Source: Cepaea nemoralis (Eukaryota > Mollusca > Gastropoda > Stylommatophora > Helicidae). Taken from it: DNA of 64,000 nucleotides. The notes beneath the pieces were generated by a model. It had not been told where the DNA came from and did no database searches. It saw nothing but the letters and a program-made list of their open reading frames with translations. The translations under genes and the position numbers were made by a program. The stretch is from NCBI GenBank assembly GCA_014155875.1, contig JACEFZ010014597.1, positions 620,553 to 684,552 on the forward strand, in the 5' to 3' direction. This document shows, in pieces, positions 19,912 to 31,549 of the stretch (positions are counted from its first letter, which is position 1; each line of letters begins with the position of its first letter).

Positions 19912-20402
19912 CATTCGCTTGACATTGATTGTTTATATCTGCAGTGTTGTCTCTTGTATTAGCTTCACTGTTTTTGTTTGTTTGTAGTTCACTCAACTGG
20001 TCCATATAATTTATCCTCCACTATTATTTCTCTCTCGGTCTCCGTGGCAAAGGCGTTACGGACATGGTTCGTGATTCCGTTTACCCGCGTTCGAAACACA
20101 GCTGCGACCAATTTGGCAGCAGACCGTGTTGCGCTGGGTGTTAGCGTGATGGTATGGGAGCCGGTCGGATCCGGAAGCAATGGCAAACTACTGAACATAA
20201 ACTTGCCTCCCAAGACATCAACAACAGCAGGTGCTGGTGTTGACAGCGATGTCCTGTAAATAGGGTATGCAAAAAAAAATATTTTTATAGGCCAGGTTTG
20301 CCTGAATAGGTCGTATTCGGGACAGTCTTGGAGTGTGTGATCTGTTGTCTGCGGTTTGAACCATGAATAGGACAATGAAATACCCGATCCGAAGGAGGTC
20401 AC
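19912..20402 (-). pseudogene. LINE-E 3' end, split by SINE2
   Basis: 20281-20402 encodes TTDHTLQDCPEYDLFRQTWP on the minus strand, the cysteine-containing tail after LINE RNase H domains. 19912-20036 is the 3' end shared with 37445-37560 and 59158-59280. A SINE2 copy (20037-20272) separates them. Confidence 0.85.
20037..20272 (+). mobile_element. SINE2 copy inserted in LINE-E
   Basis: Full-length layout: GGTCTCCGTGGCAAAGGCGT (box A), GCGTTCGAAACAC (box B), GGCAGCAGACCG, AATGGCAAACTACTGAAC, then TAGGGTATGC and an A run. Confidence 0.92.
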
Positions 20403-20689
20403 ATGACCAAGCCAGGCCTAATCCCAGCCACGCCGCGTCTGCTGAACTTGACCCTGACCTGGTTGCATCGTAATCGTATGTGTCTCTCTGTAGATGGGAA
20501 GTTTCAGTACCTGTCTGTCATTTCAAACTGGTTTCCGAGCCTGGAGGGGGGTAGGACATCTCGGCAACAGATTTCCCGTGGAGTTGGTGCTTCGGCACGG
20601 GTTCCTGGGGAAAGTCTGTATACCAGCCTCACTCAGATAGAGTCAAGACCTTTTCACTAACTGAACGGCAACCATCGGACATTGATGCG

Positions 20690-20768
20690 TATGTTGCGGG
20701 GAGGGTCTGAACACCTAAGGACATGTCCGGAGTGCAATGAAGATACCCCCATTAGTTAACTAACATCG
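20690..20768 (+). mobile_element. Repeat family R3-like tail
   Basis: TGTCCGGAGTGCAATGAAGA...CCCATTAGTTAACTAAC, a diverged R3 3' end. Confidence 0.5.
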
Positions 20769-21329
20769 ATCAGTTTTCCAGACCATTCACAACCAGCCAA
20801 CGTACAATGTATGCCGATTTGTACTAAGTGACTTTAACTGATTAATTGCCATAGGGTGATTCGTCGTATTAAGCGATTTCCCGTATCCGCCACGGGCTTA
20901 CATACATAGTACATTTCCTTATGCAACCCCATTTAATTTGATATATAATACAACATGTCTGCTGCCACATTCACAACTGTTAAGTCATAACTGTGACACA
21001 CCCCCACTTCTCATTTTCCGCCTTCCATCGTTGTTTGGTCCAAACCCACTATTTGTTTGGCATTGAGTCTTTTACGTTGTTATTATTCTCTTTTATACAT
21101 CTGGCCCGTTGTATAAGAATTGTTGTTCTTTGTATAGTTTGGAAAGCGAAACAGCAAGGTGTGTGTGGCTCACATGAGGCGTATTCTGGACACTATAGAG
21201 AACATGGCTGGCCATCGTGGAAGTGATTGGGACCGCGTCATGTAATACTCCAAAGACAGCAATGGAAATACAACGAAAGAAAAGCATCGACTGGAGGGTG
21301 AGACTGAAGGCCAGTGAGCGAGCGAGCGA
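20769..21329. other. No recognised feature
   Basis: No coding or repeat match. Confidence 0.4.
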
Positions 21330-21475
21330 GGTAGACAACGATACAAGTGGGAAAATAATATAATAGAGCTGGACAAACAGCAGTTTGACAGAGTGTACAA
21401 TCAAGACAAGAGACAGATAGTTTTGGAGATCCATTGTAGCAAATCTTCATTGTGGAGACGGCACCTGATTGATTG
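21330..21475 (+). mobile_element. Repeat family R1 copy
   Basis: GTAGACAACGATACAAGTGG through GGAGACGGCACCTGATTGAT, uninterrupted. Confidence 0.8.
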
Positions 21476-22258
21476 ATAGTTTAATCCTTGTGAGCAGTTC
21501 TCCAGCGGTTTCTCATTTAACACGATTCGGTACTTGAGCTAAAGTTAAACATAACCTATTCATCTGTTACAACCCGATAGTATGCAGCGAAGCGAAGCAA
21601 GGCATTTTGAAATTTAAAAAAAATAGTTAACACCCACTATATATATGGCTCGTAAAACGGAATTCTAGGGCAACGTTGACATACAATGGATTGCCGGATC
21701 AGACAGCTTAAGATTACGGTAATGTCCCTAGCCGACGTTCAGGGGTTAGAATAAAAACAGTTGAGGGTTACAAGATCACGTATTATACAAATAAAACTAA
21801 CGAAAGTTAATGGGTTAGACCAACCAGGTGGTAACCCGACCAACACAGAGGACCCCAGGAAGTGGGTCAACACTCCGGTACTCTTGACATTTCCAGCTTA
21901 GCTTTGATAGGCTGAAGAGGCTGGAAACAGGACACGGTTTAAGATTCCTGGACATCTCTCGCTGGTGGAGTGTTTGTACTGTCAAGGACTAACCCAGTGT
22001 GCGGTTTGTATTCAGTGGGATGGCTTGCGGTAAAGCTGTAAAAGAAATTCAATGAAAGAACTAGCAGAAAATGTCATCTTTACAGGAACACAGTTCCATA
22101 TATCAAAGCGATGCTGTCACTACAAAACCTGCATCATTATTATGTTTATTGATCGCCTAGGTAAGGAGAGAGAGACTAGGAGAATATAAGAGAATCGTGG
22201 ATAGTCTGCCCATCCAGAGGTTTGTATACTAAAGAGCGGGGACGCAGTTTGGGGGATA

Positions 22259-22260
<2 letters not shown>
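21476..22260. other. No recognised feature
   Basis: Unrecognised unique-looking sequence; no supported frame. Confidence 0.4.
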
Positions 22261-22333
<73 letters not shown>

Positions 22334-22445
22334 TTCTTCTTCTTTTCGGCTTCCTCCCACTTTGTCCTCCCCCTCTCTCTCTCTCCTCCTCCTCCTTCTC
22401 CTCCTCCTCCTTCTCCTCCTCCTCCTCCTCCTCCTCCTCCTCCTC
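22261..22445. repeat. (CTT)n then (CTC)n microsatellites
   Basis: CTT triplets 22261-22345 with one interruption; CTC/CTT-rich 22378-22445. They create poly-Leu, poly-Arg and poly-Glu frames that are not genes. Confidence 0.95.
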
Positions 22446-22614
22446 ATAACCAGAAATATGAAACGTGTGACAGTTCACAGCCACCGTTAAATCTGCACAC
22501 CGCAGCATTTAATTTTATCCTAATTAGATAACCGAGCGAGCTCACGTGTTGCCTGGCGCTAGATTGGGCCATGTGCAGATAGAGCCATCAATCACGATTA
22601 CTGGTATGTCCCCA

Positions 22615-22805
22615 CATCTGTGCTACACACATAACATGGCAGGAACCTGCCGCGGGTATGTGAAGTGTTAGCGCTATCACATTTTGTAGACCGGAGTGCA
22701 CGGAGGATTTGGTAGTCAGTCTTTCTCTCCCGTAGCGAACATCGTGAGCTGGTATCAAACTCTCGTCCTTCTGTGGGCATGCAATTAACCCCTACACCAA
22801 AACGT
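22615..22805 (-). mobile_element. SINE4 copy (tRNA-derived)
   Basis: Minus strand: TTTTGGTGTAGGGGTTAATT (box A), GAGTTTGATACCAGCTC (box B), then GTTCGCTACGGGAGAGAAAG, shared with 31799-31975 (TTCGCTACACGAGGGAAAGA). Confidence 0.7.
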
Positions 22806-22968
22806 CCTTTGTGTTCTAGCTTCTTGTTTATCTTTGTTGTCCTATAGGATTAGCTTCATAAGTGATCCTTGAATGAAATAATGTACCACAGACATCTGGT
22901 CGTCTGGACATACTATAGTTTGTTATATTGTGCTTTTAAAAAAAAAAAGACATACTTTTCCTAACACA

Positions 22969-23335
22969 AAGCCTGGGCTGGATTGTAGAGACCATGTGTT
23001 GCCCATGCAGCATGATTCTTCTCTCGGCCTGTCTAGTTTGCTGAGAGGAAAGGTAGCACCAAAACAGCTGGAACAAGACCAGTTGCAGAAGCTGCCGGAT
23101 AAGCAAAGCCATGCTCTAACTGTCCGCCTGGCGGAGCTTCGTTCCTAGACCAGTTGGCGACCAAGACATAGGGCCTGGTCTGCCCTGCTATGACATGTAG
23201 TCTTTAGGTTGCATTTCCTTGCACTAGGATAAGGCATGTACCCTCCCAATTGCACCCCCCCCCCCGAAACAGTAGACACAAGGTGAGATATCGGGTTTGG
23301 TGAGCGCCGCCCAACATTCGGTGCTAACAGAAAGC
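22969..23335 (+). mobile_element. Repeat family R4 copy
   Basis: AAGCCTGGGCTGGATTGTAG...GAACAAGACCAGTTGCAGAA...TTTGGTGAGCGCCGCCCAAC. Other copies lie at 26570-26985 (reverse) and 58318-58575. The class is unknown. Confidence 0.75.
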
Positions 23336-23431
23336 AGGTAGTACCGTCTACTGTTATATGATAGCTCAGTCATGTCCCACCAAGACCTGACGCTAATAGA
23401 TAATGTATGAGAGCATAACAATAAGAAGGGC

Positions 23432-23495
23432 AGAATGTCAGACGGGCCTGCGTGTCCACTTCTTAACCCTGTGAATATAAAGTTTGTTCGTTTTT
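23432..23495 (+). repeat. Repeat R5 (poly(A)-signal-bearing tail)
   Basis: AGAATGTCAGACGGGCCTGC...CTTCTTAACCCT(g)TGAATATAAAG, with a GTTCG-type tail. Copies lie at 38672-38745, 62430-62505 and 62752-62820. Confidence 0.75.
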
Positions 23496-23596
23496 TTTTT
23501 TTTCGTCCTATGTAAATCCTTCTTATATCGCGTCTGTGTTGTATAATCCGCTTCAGTGTCGATTGAGTGGGGACTGAGGGGGGCGGGGGGGGGGGG

Positions 23597-23965
23597 GGCT
23601 AGTTGTCTCGAAGTATGGTGTCTGCCTCGAGTGCTGGAGGTCCCGGGTTCAAGCCCCGGTGAGGGCCGGGATTTCTTCACGTCGACTTCTGGTAACAAAA
23701 TTTTCCCCTGGTCTCTGGTAGTGAGATCCGACACCCATGTGAATTAGTTGCGCACGTAAAAAATCCCTTGGCAGCTGGAAATCGAAAAGAGCCTAACGGC
23801 GCTGCCCGGGCAAAATTTCGAGTTAAAAATCTACCCAAAGTATTTCAGGATCCTCGCCGGTGCTACGGACCCAGGCTTGAGTTAGGAGTAGAACGGAGCA
23901 CTTAATGGTTACACCCGTGTGCCGTGATGATTGATCTGTCCACTAATCTTAACTAAACTAGTGTC
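23597..23965 (+). mobile_element. SINE6 copy, full length
   Basis: tRNA-like head: CTAGTTGTCTCGAAGTATGG (box A area) and GGTCCCGGGTTCAAGCCCCG (box B). The body carries CAGCTGGAAATCGAAAAGAG; the tail GATTGATCTGTCCACTAATC...AACTAAACTA resembles family R3, so it may use an R3-type LINE for retroposition. Confidence 0.7.
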
Positions 23966-24099
23966 GATTGTCATTGCATATAGAAGAGTGTCGTAGCAAA
24001 TACTGCCGTTGGGGAATGAAGTGTTGGATCATTGTATTCTAGGCCACGGTTTGATAAGATGAGGTGACAAGTTCCCTTGCTTCACGGCCTTTTCTTTCC

Positions 24100-24245
24100 A
24101 GAACAGTATCTGCTGTCTGTTTTATTAGGTGGGTTGACCCTACAGCCCTGCTCGTCGGGAAAAGGGACTCTTGATGCTTCTGGGTTTTGAACTCCGACCT
24201 CTGTCTTGGAAGGCCAGCGCGCTGACAACATTGCCACCACGTCTC
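24100..24245 (-). mobile_element. tRNA-like SINE head
   Basis: The minus strand reads GACGTGGTGGCAATGTTGTC and CGGAGTTCAAAACCC (box A/B-like). Its body is not otherwise recognised. Confidence 0.45.
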
Positions 24246-24282
24246 CTGTTATATATTCTTAAAGAAAATAAAGGGAAGTCTC

Positions 24283-24768
24283 GTGGCCAAGTGGTTACGT
24301 CCCATTCCTCGCGCTCGGCAGGTTGAGGGTTCCATTCCGGGCCACGTCTTTCTGTTGTTTTTAATTTTTGTTGCGTATCCCTTACGGGACGTTGCAGTCA
24401 ACACCAGCATTTTTCAGCTGCTAGTTGATGTACTAGGCAAGTGTTACGTTCAGTAGTTTGCCATTGCTCTCTGAACGACCGGCTCCCATACCAGCACGTT
24501 ATAACACAACGCGACACAGGTCTGCGTGCACAAATCGGTCGCAGCTGAGCTTCGAACGCCTAGTACCCGGCTCACGAACCGCGTTCACAAGCCTTTAGCC
24601 ACGGAGCAGGGCTTTCTATTTACGAGTGCAATTTTCTCGGAGACTCCTGGTGGTCTTCGCTGGGGCCGTGGAGCTCGTGCTTTGTGCGACGCTTTCTGCA
24701 GGCTGCCTGCCGAAAGAGACTGAGCCATATGGGATGACGCCGGTGCAATGAAGTTGATCCTCTTACCG
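24283..24768 (+). mobile_element. SINE1 copy split by SINE2
   Basis: Head 24283-24356 (TCTCGTGGCCAAGTGGTTAC, GGGTTCCATTCCGGGCC), body 24607-24768 (TTTACGAGTGCAATTTTCTC, GAGCCATATGGGATGACG). The break falls within the CTTTCT shared by both sides. Confidence 0.8.
24364..24606 (-). mobile_element. SINE2 copy inside SINE1
   Basis: GCGTATCCCTTACGGGACGT, GTTTGCCATTGCTCTCTGAA and the tRNA head ending GCCTTTAGCCACGGAG. CTTTCT occurs on both sides and may be the target duplication. Confidence 0.85.
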
Positions 24769-24930
24769 TGTTAACGTATAAACAAAAGAAAAGATAAGAA
24801 ACGCTATAACCTTTAATCGACGGACACTGATGATGATAGTGCCATTCTCTCGACTAAACGACACTCATGGCTGATGTGGGCGGTATCATATGGCCGACCT
24901 ACACGCCCTGGCACGCTTCAGGTGCCCCGT

Positions 24931-24934
<4 letters not shown>

Positions 24935-25011
<77 letters not shown>
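24935..25011. repeat. (TA)n microsatellite
   Basis: About 38 TA dinucleotides, directly next to a reverse SINE2 3' end. Confidence 0.98.
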
Positions 25012-25013
<2 letters not shown>

Positions 25014-25075
25014 CCTTACAGGACGTTGCGATCAGGTGGTTTTTCCAGGCAGTTTTACGTTCAGTAGTTTGCCTT
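25012..25075 (-). mobile_element. SINE2 3' fragment
   Basis: TTCCCTTACAGGACGTTGCG...GTTCAGTAGTTTGCC, 3' part only. Confidence 0.65.
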
Positions 25076-25079
25076 GACC

Positions 25080-25325
25080 GGCCTCCTGGCCTAGAGGTTA
25101 GAAACATTTCTCCGTAATCTCGTATACTCTCGTAAGTAACGTGACGACGGTGAGAATCAGCAGTGGTTCAAATCGCGTCGTAACTTACGGGGTATGTGAG
25201 CCGGCCGCTCAGAAAGCAATGGCAAACTACTGAGCGTAATCTTGCCAAAGAAATCAACAATCAGCTGAAAGATGCTGATGTTGACAGCGATGTCCTGTAA
25301 AGGATATACAAACATTTTTTTTTTA
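25080..25325 (+). mobile_element. SINE2-related copy with a different head
   Basis: GCTCAGAAAGCAATGGCAAA and GTCCTGTAAAGGATATACAA are SINE2 body and tail. The 5' part (GGCCTAGAGGTTAGAAACAT, GTGGTTCAAATCGC) is tRNA-like but not the usual head, so this may be a subfamily. Confidence 0.65.
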
Positions 25326-25484
25326 AATTTGCCTTGGCTTTCTAAACTACAAATAAGTTTTTAATTCCACTTCCCCCGCCGCCAGCGCCAGAAAGTTTAA
25401 GAGCTAGTGCTCTTTACCTCTTCTGCAACGCTAACCTCTGTCTGTAGAATAAGACATTGAAATTACGAATACCAAGGAGATATG

Positions 25485-25555
25485 AACCCATCGCCACAAG
25501 CTTAACAGTTGAGTTCCTAACCACTTCGCAACTACGACCTCTATATTCTCACACA
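25485..25555 (-). mobile_element. tRNA-like SINE head
   Basis: The minus strand reads GTAGTTGCGAAGTGGTTAGG and GATGGGTTCATATC (box A/B-like). Confidence 0.45.
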
Positions 25556-25559
25556 GGAA

Positions 25560-25925
25560 GAGATTAATACAACAAAAATAAACCCCGCATTTGTTATCTT
25601 CACAAATGTCGCATCCGTGCCAAGGGTACTCAGAGACCCGGGGTTTTCCATCTTGAACTGTTTGTTGCGACCTTTCCTTTTTGTCCCTCAACCTTTGGCT
25701 CGGAAAATAACTACTAACTGCTCGTTTGCACGTTGTTATGCTATCTGGTGTCTTGGACGCTCACTGAAACTTACCACAGAGGACGGTGCGGGGGTGGATA
25801 ACTGTGACCGGCGTAGTCTCATCATTTAGTAACCCGTCAAAATCTAACAGTTGTTACTTCGGCGCTTGGTTTTGTTCAGCGCTCTTTCTTGGTGAAGCTC
25901 GGTATTTGAATTATATCTATATGTG
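25560..25925. other. No recognised feature
   Basis: Nothing identifiable. Confidence 0.4.
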
Positions 25926-25928
25926 CCC

Positions 25929-25936
25929 CCCCCCCC

Positions 25937-25972
<36 letters not shown>

Positions 25973-26040
25973 CTCCCCCCCGCGTGCCCTGTTTCTTAAC
26001 CCTTTGAAAATAAAGAAATAAAAAGAGTGTTCTCTCTCTT

Positions 26041-26112
<72 letters not shown>

Positions 26113-26254
26113 ACCTTCTATCTGTCTATTTCTCTCTCATTCTCTTTCTTTCTCTCTGTCTCTTTCTCTTTCCTTTTCTCTTTCTCTCTTTTTCTCTGTT
26201 TTTCTCTCTCTGTCTTTTTGTTTCTTTGTTTCTTTGTTTCTTTGTTTGTTTGTT

Positions 26255-26297
<43 letters not shown>

Positions 26298-26300
26298 CCC
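25929..26300. repeat. CT-rich microsatellite block
   Basis: C run, CT runs (25940-25970, 26045-26107), then impure TTTC/TTTG repeats to 26297. The Ser-Leu and Lys-Glu frames here are artefacts. Confidence 0.95.
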
Positions 26301-26569
26301 TGTGCTTGAATGTAATATGCACTGCGTGTATATTGGTGTATATGAGTATATATTGACATAGATCAATTTTTCCTTTTCGCTTCGTTTAATTTTTGTTAAC
26401 GTTTAATTCTATTTCCATTTCCTTTTTCTGCACCTCTTTCCCACTTCACATTTCCGTTTTCCATTCCCATCTTTATTGATTGAACTACACCTAAATAGAT
26501 GAGTATTCTTTTTTCTCAGGTCTTAGTCAGATATGACTGGGCTACTGTATAACAGTAGACGATACTTCC
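26301..26569. other. No recognised feature
   Basis: Nothing identifiable. Confidence 0.35.
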
Positions 26570-26985
26570 TGCTTTTTGTTAGCGCCGAATGTTGGGCGGC
26601 GCTCACCAAACCCGATACCCCACATTGTATCAACGTCTTCTGGCGGAGAAGCGTAATTGGGAGGGTATATGCCTTATCCTACTGCGAGGAAATGCAACCT
26701 AAAGACTAAATGTCATGGCAGGGACAGACCAGGCCCTACGCCTTAGTCGGCAGCTAGGTCTAGGTTGGAATCTCGGACAGGCGGACAGTTAGCGAATTGC
26801 TTTGCTAATCCGGAACGTCTGCAGCTTGTCTTGTTCCAGACGTATTGGTGTTACCATTCCTCTGGAGTAAACTAGGCAGGCCGAGAGCGGGATCATTTTG
26901 CATGGGCAACACAGGGTCTCTAAATTCAGCCCAGGCTTGTGCTATGGGGAGGTATAACTCCATTTTACAAACCATGGTCTATCAA
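26570..26985 (-). mobile_element. Repeat family R4 copy
   Basis: Reverse of 22969-23335: TGTTGGGCGGCGCTCACCAA...GGAAATGCAACCTAAAGACT...CAGCTTGTCTTGTTCCAGAC. Confidence 0.8.
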
Positions 26986-27177
26986 AAAGCGCCAGTCAAT
27001 CATTTTTCTTATCTGTGTGTCATTGTTCTATTTGTACTGTCCCATGGGTGAAGACTTCGCTCCTAACGTTCGCCTATAAATGGGTGCGCCCCCCCCCCCC
27101 TACCCACCGCCCCTCCACCCACCGCCCCTCCATTCGTAGAGCTTCTGAGCTATATTTGTGTTTTTGTTCGTCGCAGT

Positions 27178-27470
27178 TTCTCACGCTCGCTCGCTTTCAA
27201 CTCAAGCGTGGTCCAAACATGTGCTACCACTTCTAGTGCACTGAACTGATTTCTGCTTGTGGATAAGCTTCCCCTATTACAAGTGTCCCTCGCCATCAGG
27301 CAAACCCACTCCGACTTGTGCGGTACTTGTAATTTACATTCCGAAGTCAAGGTCGAGAAGGCAACATTTTAGTCCAACTGACCGGTGTAGGGGTTGAACC
27401 CGCTACTTCGGCATAAGCACAGGAAAGTTTAAGAGCGAGTGTGCTTAACCGCTCTGCCATGCTGACCTCC
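27178..27470 (-). mobile_element. SINE3 copy, near full length
   Basis: GCTCGCTCGCTTTCAACTCA at the left end, GGTTGAACCCGCTACTTC (box B), and CCATGCTGACCTCC at the tRNA head end. Confidence 0.9.
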
Positions 27471-28099
27471 TTTCCCAGCGGTGATTGCGACGTTCTAAAA
27501 AGAACCTGCTAATGACGTAATTACTTATGTCACTGTATAATCACGAAACGGCTGGAGTTGGGGAAAACTCTTGAAAACAGGAAGCTGTGATTTTTTCTGC
27601 ATGTAGACCGGAAATGTACTTTTCTGAGTACATGTTTTAGCACGTGCTCAACTGCTCTTGAGTATATGAATGTCTTTCTCCTCCTTGATAAAAAAAAAAA
27701 GCCTCCTTGATGATTGGAAAGAGAAGGAGGTGTGTCGGAGCGAGAGGCGAGCGAAGGTGGATAAAAATAGTAAAAGGTAAACTCGTTAGCAGTCTGTTTG
27801 GATATTGTTCGGTCTTAACACGAAGACTAGCTGGTAAATAATGGACCAGTACACACGGGAAGAAGCGTGGGCAGGGCCGGTATGATATAATTAATGCAGT
27901 AGGGACGCAGCTGGCGGATACTGTTGAGACTATGACGCTAGCCCGATGACATGAACTGAGGGTGAAGCCTGTTCAGGCACGACAATGTCGCCTTCGAGGG
28001 GGAGAGAGGATACCATAATTAACTTCCTGTGGGAACAGTGGGCAGGAATACTTTGGAACCGCTGCTGCATTGGAGGACTCAGCACTCATGGGAATGTGT
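27471..28099. other. No recognised feature
   Basis: No coding or repeat match seen. Confidence 0.4.
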
Positions 28100-28105
28100 A
28101 GTGTG

Positions 28106-28471
28106 CAGTGACGTCGTTCGATAGAGCTTAACATAACACCACTAACATAATATAACATAACATAACATTGTTCCATTTTCGGTGTCTTTATATCTAGACA
28201 TCTTTTGGTTTGAATGTCGCTGTATCAGCCGGTCGTGGTATTGTTCCATCTTCATTGTCTTTCTATGTTATATCGTTTGGAAGGGAGCAGTGACGACTTT
28301 CGACCCAGCGTAACATAACATAAAATAACATAACACAACATAACATAACATTGTTCCCTTTTCTACGTCTTTATATCTAGACATCTTTTGGTTTGAATGG
28401 TGCTGTATCAGCCGGCCTTGGTATTGTTCTGTCTCCATTGTCTTTCTATGTAATATCGTTTGGAAGGCCCG
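28106..28471. repeat. Two-copy 183-bp tandem repeat with ATAAC runs
   Basis: TTGTTCC at 28168 and 28351; each unit begins with (CATAA)n and contains TATATCTAGACATCTTTTGG. Copies differ at scattered bases. Confidence 0.9.
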
Positions 28472-28595
28472 TTATCATTCAGTTTGTGCATTGTTCATTT
28501 TCATTGTTTTTCTGCCTGCTATTTTGAGAGGAAAGGGGGGGGGGGGGGCGTTATCAGTCTGTGTGTTGTTCTAGGGTCACTGTCTCTTTATTTTT

Positions 28596-28690
28596 AATTC
28601 GCTATCTTTGAACTCAAGCGTGCCACTACTTCTAGTCCACTGGAATGATTTTTGCTTATGGATTAGCTTTACCTATTACCAGTGTCTGCG
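28596..28690 (-). mobile_element. SINE3 3' fragment
   Basis: TTTGAACTCAAGCGTGCCAC...GATTAGCTTTACCTATTACC. Confidence 0.75.
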
Positions 28691-29535
28691 CCGTCTGACG
28701 AACCCTGTAACAGAGTAGCCCCTGGGAAAGAGGATACTGGCGGGAGAAGAATATTAGCAAGAACTAGAAAAATAGGAAATGCGCATACTTGCTTCTTTGG
28801 GCACGAAAGTGCACCAAAGAGCAATTACGTAGAGAAATGGGGGGGGGGGGGGGATGACGAAAGGTTGTCAACAACAAAAACTTCGTTGGTGACAAAGGCA
28901 GAGTTTGGAATCGGCCTTGTACCAGGTTAGACGTGTGTTTTAGGAGTAGATCCGTACTGGTTAACATCGAGAAGAAGTAGTCTAGAATTCATATATTATT
29001 ATGTCAATTGAAAGAGGTTTTAATGACGTGAGGATGCTGTTTTCGAATATAATGCTCATTGTTCGTCATGACCAAACTGCTTGTTTTTGAGTATTAAATA
29101 AATGATGGAAACGTCCGAGGAGGAATTGTTAAGTTCTTCCAGTGTTGAGTTCGCAGTAAGTTTGCAGAGTTATGGATCACCTGAAAGTCAAACATCACAC
29201 ACACACACACAACACAGAAGATATCTTTATCGTGAACGAAGCACAGTGCTACCACTATTACGGTTAAACGGCCATAACATCAATAAGATGAAGTTGCCCC
29301 GGGAAGGTTAACCCGGTCAACAAATGCCCGCAGAAGTCGGATGTGTCGGCCTAACGGCGCAAGAACGCAGCTCTGCTGTAAACAGGCACAACGCAGTCAC
29401 ATCCGAAAAAAAAAAAAACTCCGGATGAACGCAGCAGAAGAAGAATATGGAGTTGAAACGGGAAACGTCGAGGTCACCCTGGAATGAGCCATCATGTGCC
29501 AACTGGTGGAATGCATGCCGTGCGCGTGCCAGCAC
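28691..29535. other. No recognised feature
   Basis: Small frames at 28682-28930 and 29102-29311 show no domain and no splice context; not called. Confidence 0.4.
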
Positions 29536-29705
29536 TGTTACAACTCACACCGACTTTAGAGGTACTTGTAATTTACACCCCAAAGTCAAGGACGAGAAGT
29601 CAACAATTCAGTCCAACTGATGGTGTAGGGGTTGAACCCACTACCTGGGAATTAGCACACTGGAAGTTTAAGACACTCACTCTGTTCCACTCGGCCACGC
29701 GGATC
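29536..29705 (-). mobile_element. SINE3 copy lacking its 3' part
   Basis: TTAGAGGTACTTGTAATTTA through GGTTGAACCCACTACC and the tRNA head. The part with CTCGCTTTGAACTCAAGC is missing. Confidence 0.8.
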
Positions 29706-29927
29706 CTATCACTGTCTTTCCATATAAATATAATTTGGATGGCACTGTTGCTTTTTAATGTGTATCTCTTCGTGATGTGTAATACTGACCATCGAATTGT
29801 TCTACTGTCTGTCCGTCCGTCACTTGGAGGCTAAAAGATAAACAGACATACATAAATAAACAGAAAGATGGCCAAGCAGGTCGATCGATCAATCTGTCAA
29901 TAGGCGTACATACAGGATTGACAAAGA

Positions 29928-30032
<105 letters not shown>

Positions 30033-30339
30033 GTTGAAAAAGATATGTTTGTAGGTAGGTCTGAATATATATTAGGTATACGGGTAGATAGATGGATGCA
30101 TGGTTGGAAATAATAGATAGGAAGGCAGGTTATATATTAGACAAGAGAGAAGATGCTGGGCAGTTTGACGGCATCCCATGGATGAACATCAGTATCAGAT
30201 GGGATAAACTCTATGGAACACTGAATGAACTACAAAAGAAAGTTAAATACATTCAAAGAAAACATTGCAGTTATAGACACATTTGAAGCAAACGAAAGAA
30301 GAAGAAGAAGAGGGGGGGGGGGGGGGGGGTGGCAGTGAG

Positions 30340-30440
30340 GAACATTTTGTGTGATATTTACTGGCACAGAAACGAAGCATTAGTGGGGGGGGGGGGGTGT
30401 GACTCTTTGCCATGAAGTTGGAACTGTGACTAACGACTAA
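30340..30440 (+). mobile_element. Repeat family R2 copy
   Basis: TGTGATATTTACTGGCACAG and CTTTGCCATGAAGTTGGAAC...GACTAACTAA. A G run is inserted in the middle, and another G run precedes it at 30313. Confidence 0.65.
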
Positions 30441-30895
30441 CTAAATTATACTGGATTGCGCTAGAATAGATAGAGAAGATTGCCTTAGATTATATACATA
30501 CAAGCACTACTTCCGCACAAGTCAACGGTTCATTTGTTCGTAATTTGATTATCAGTTTATTCGACCGTCTTCCCAAATCTCATTATTGGTTATATCTTAT
30601 TCCGCAGTCTAATAAGTCTAAACTAATAACCTTCTTAGGCGGCATTTGGCCACGGAGCTGTCGTTTCTTGTCGCAAGGATCGATGAACCGTGCCGAGGTT
30701 CCTGCAGTCCGATGGTGCGTGGGAGCCGAGGCTGACACGAGCTAACTAAATACCACGAGTCACCAGGTGCTGTCCCCTGAATATCTCGCTCTATATGATT
30801 TATGATCTTTGATGTCAGTACCAGCAGTGGTTTCGATCGACCTATCGGATTTAGTCTGTCGTGGATGAGAGACTGAGCTGCTGGCATTGTGTTGT
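30441..30895. other. No recognised feature
   Basis: Nothing identifiable. Confidence 0.4.
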
Positions 30896-30898
30896 TGG

Positions 30899-30920
30899 TG
30901 TGTATGTATGTATGTATGTA

Positions 30921-30979
<59 letters not shown>

Positions 30980-31126
30980 GTGTGTATGTGTGCGTGCGTG
31001 CGTGCGCACGCTTTTAGGTGGATCTCTTTGTCTGTCTGTGCGTGCATGCGGAATGAGAGTGAATACGAATGATAGAAAGGAATGGGTGGGCATATGTTTA
31101 CATGTATATGTGTTTTTGCAAACATA

Positions 31127-31217
<91 letters not shown>
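30899..31217. repeat. (GTAT)n, (GTCT)n and (TA)n microsatellites
   Basis: GTAT 30899-30921, GTCT 30922-30978, TA 31137-31217 (about 40 repeats). Confidence 0.97.
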
Positions 31218-31219
<2 letters not shown>

Positions 31220-31549
31220 TACATAAGAGCTCTTAAGCACGTATGTGTGTCATAGGCAAGCAACGTCCCTTGAGTCAAGCTGCTGATAAGCCCCTTCCAT
31301 CACCAACATGGCCTAGTTTGGCGATTTACAACACCACGTATCGATCTGCCTCGGCCAGTGTTGCCGGCTATATCTCGTGTCACTCGGGCTTATCTCTGCC
31401 CTATATTTTCTTTCCCATTATTTCTCACAGTACTCTAATTCCCACGAGTGCACAGCTGCTCCACCGATCGAGTTTGTGTGCATTGGTTCACTTCATACAT
31501 TACCACAAACACTGTAATGCCGTGAATGAATCAAGAAGATCCAGAAGTA

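Noticed and set aside
20403..20660. 85-codon plus-strand frame
   Set aside because: No homology seen; lies between LINE-E and R3 remnants.
24867..25117. Ile-Tyr repeat frames
   Set aside because: Translation of (TA)n; the same applies at 31.1-31.2 kb.
26027..26356. Long Ser-Leu and Lys-Glu-Arg frames in CT-rich blocks (also 54.1-55.9 kb)
   Set aside because: Products of CT/CTTT microsatellites with no other protein features.
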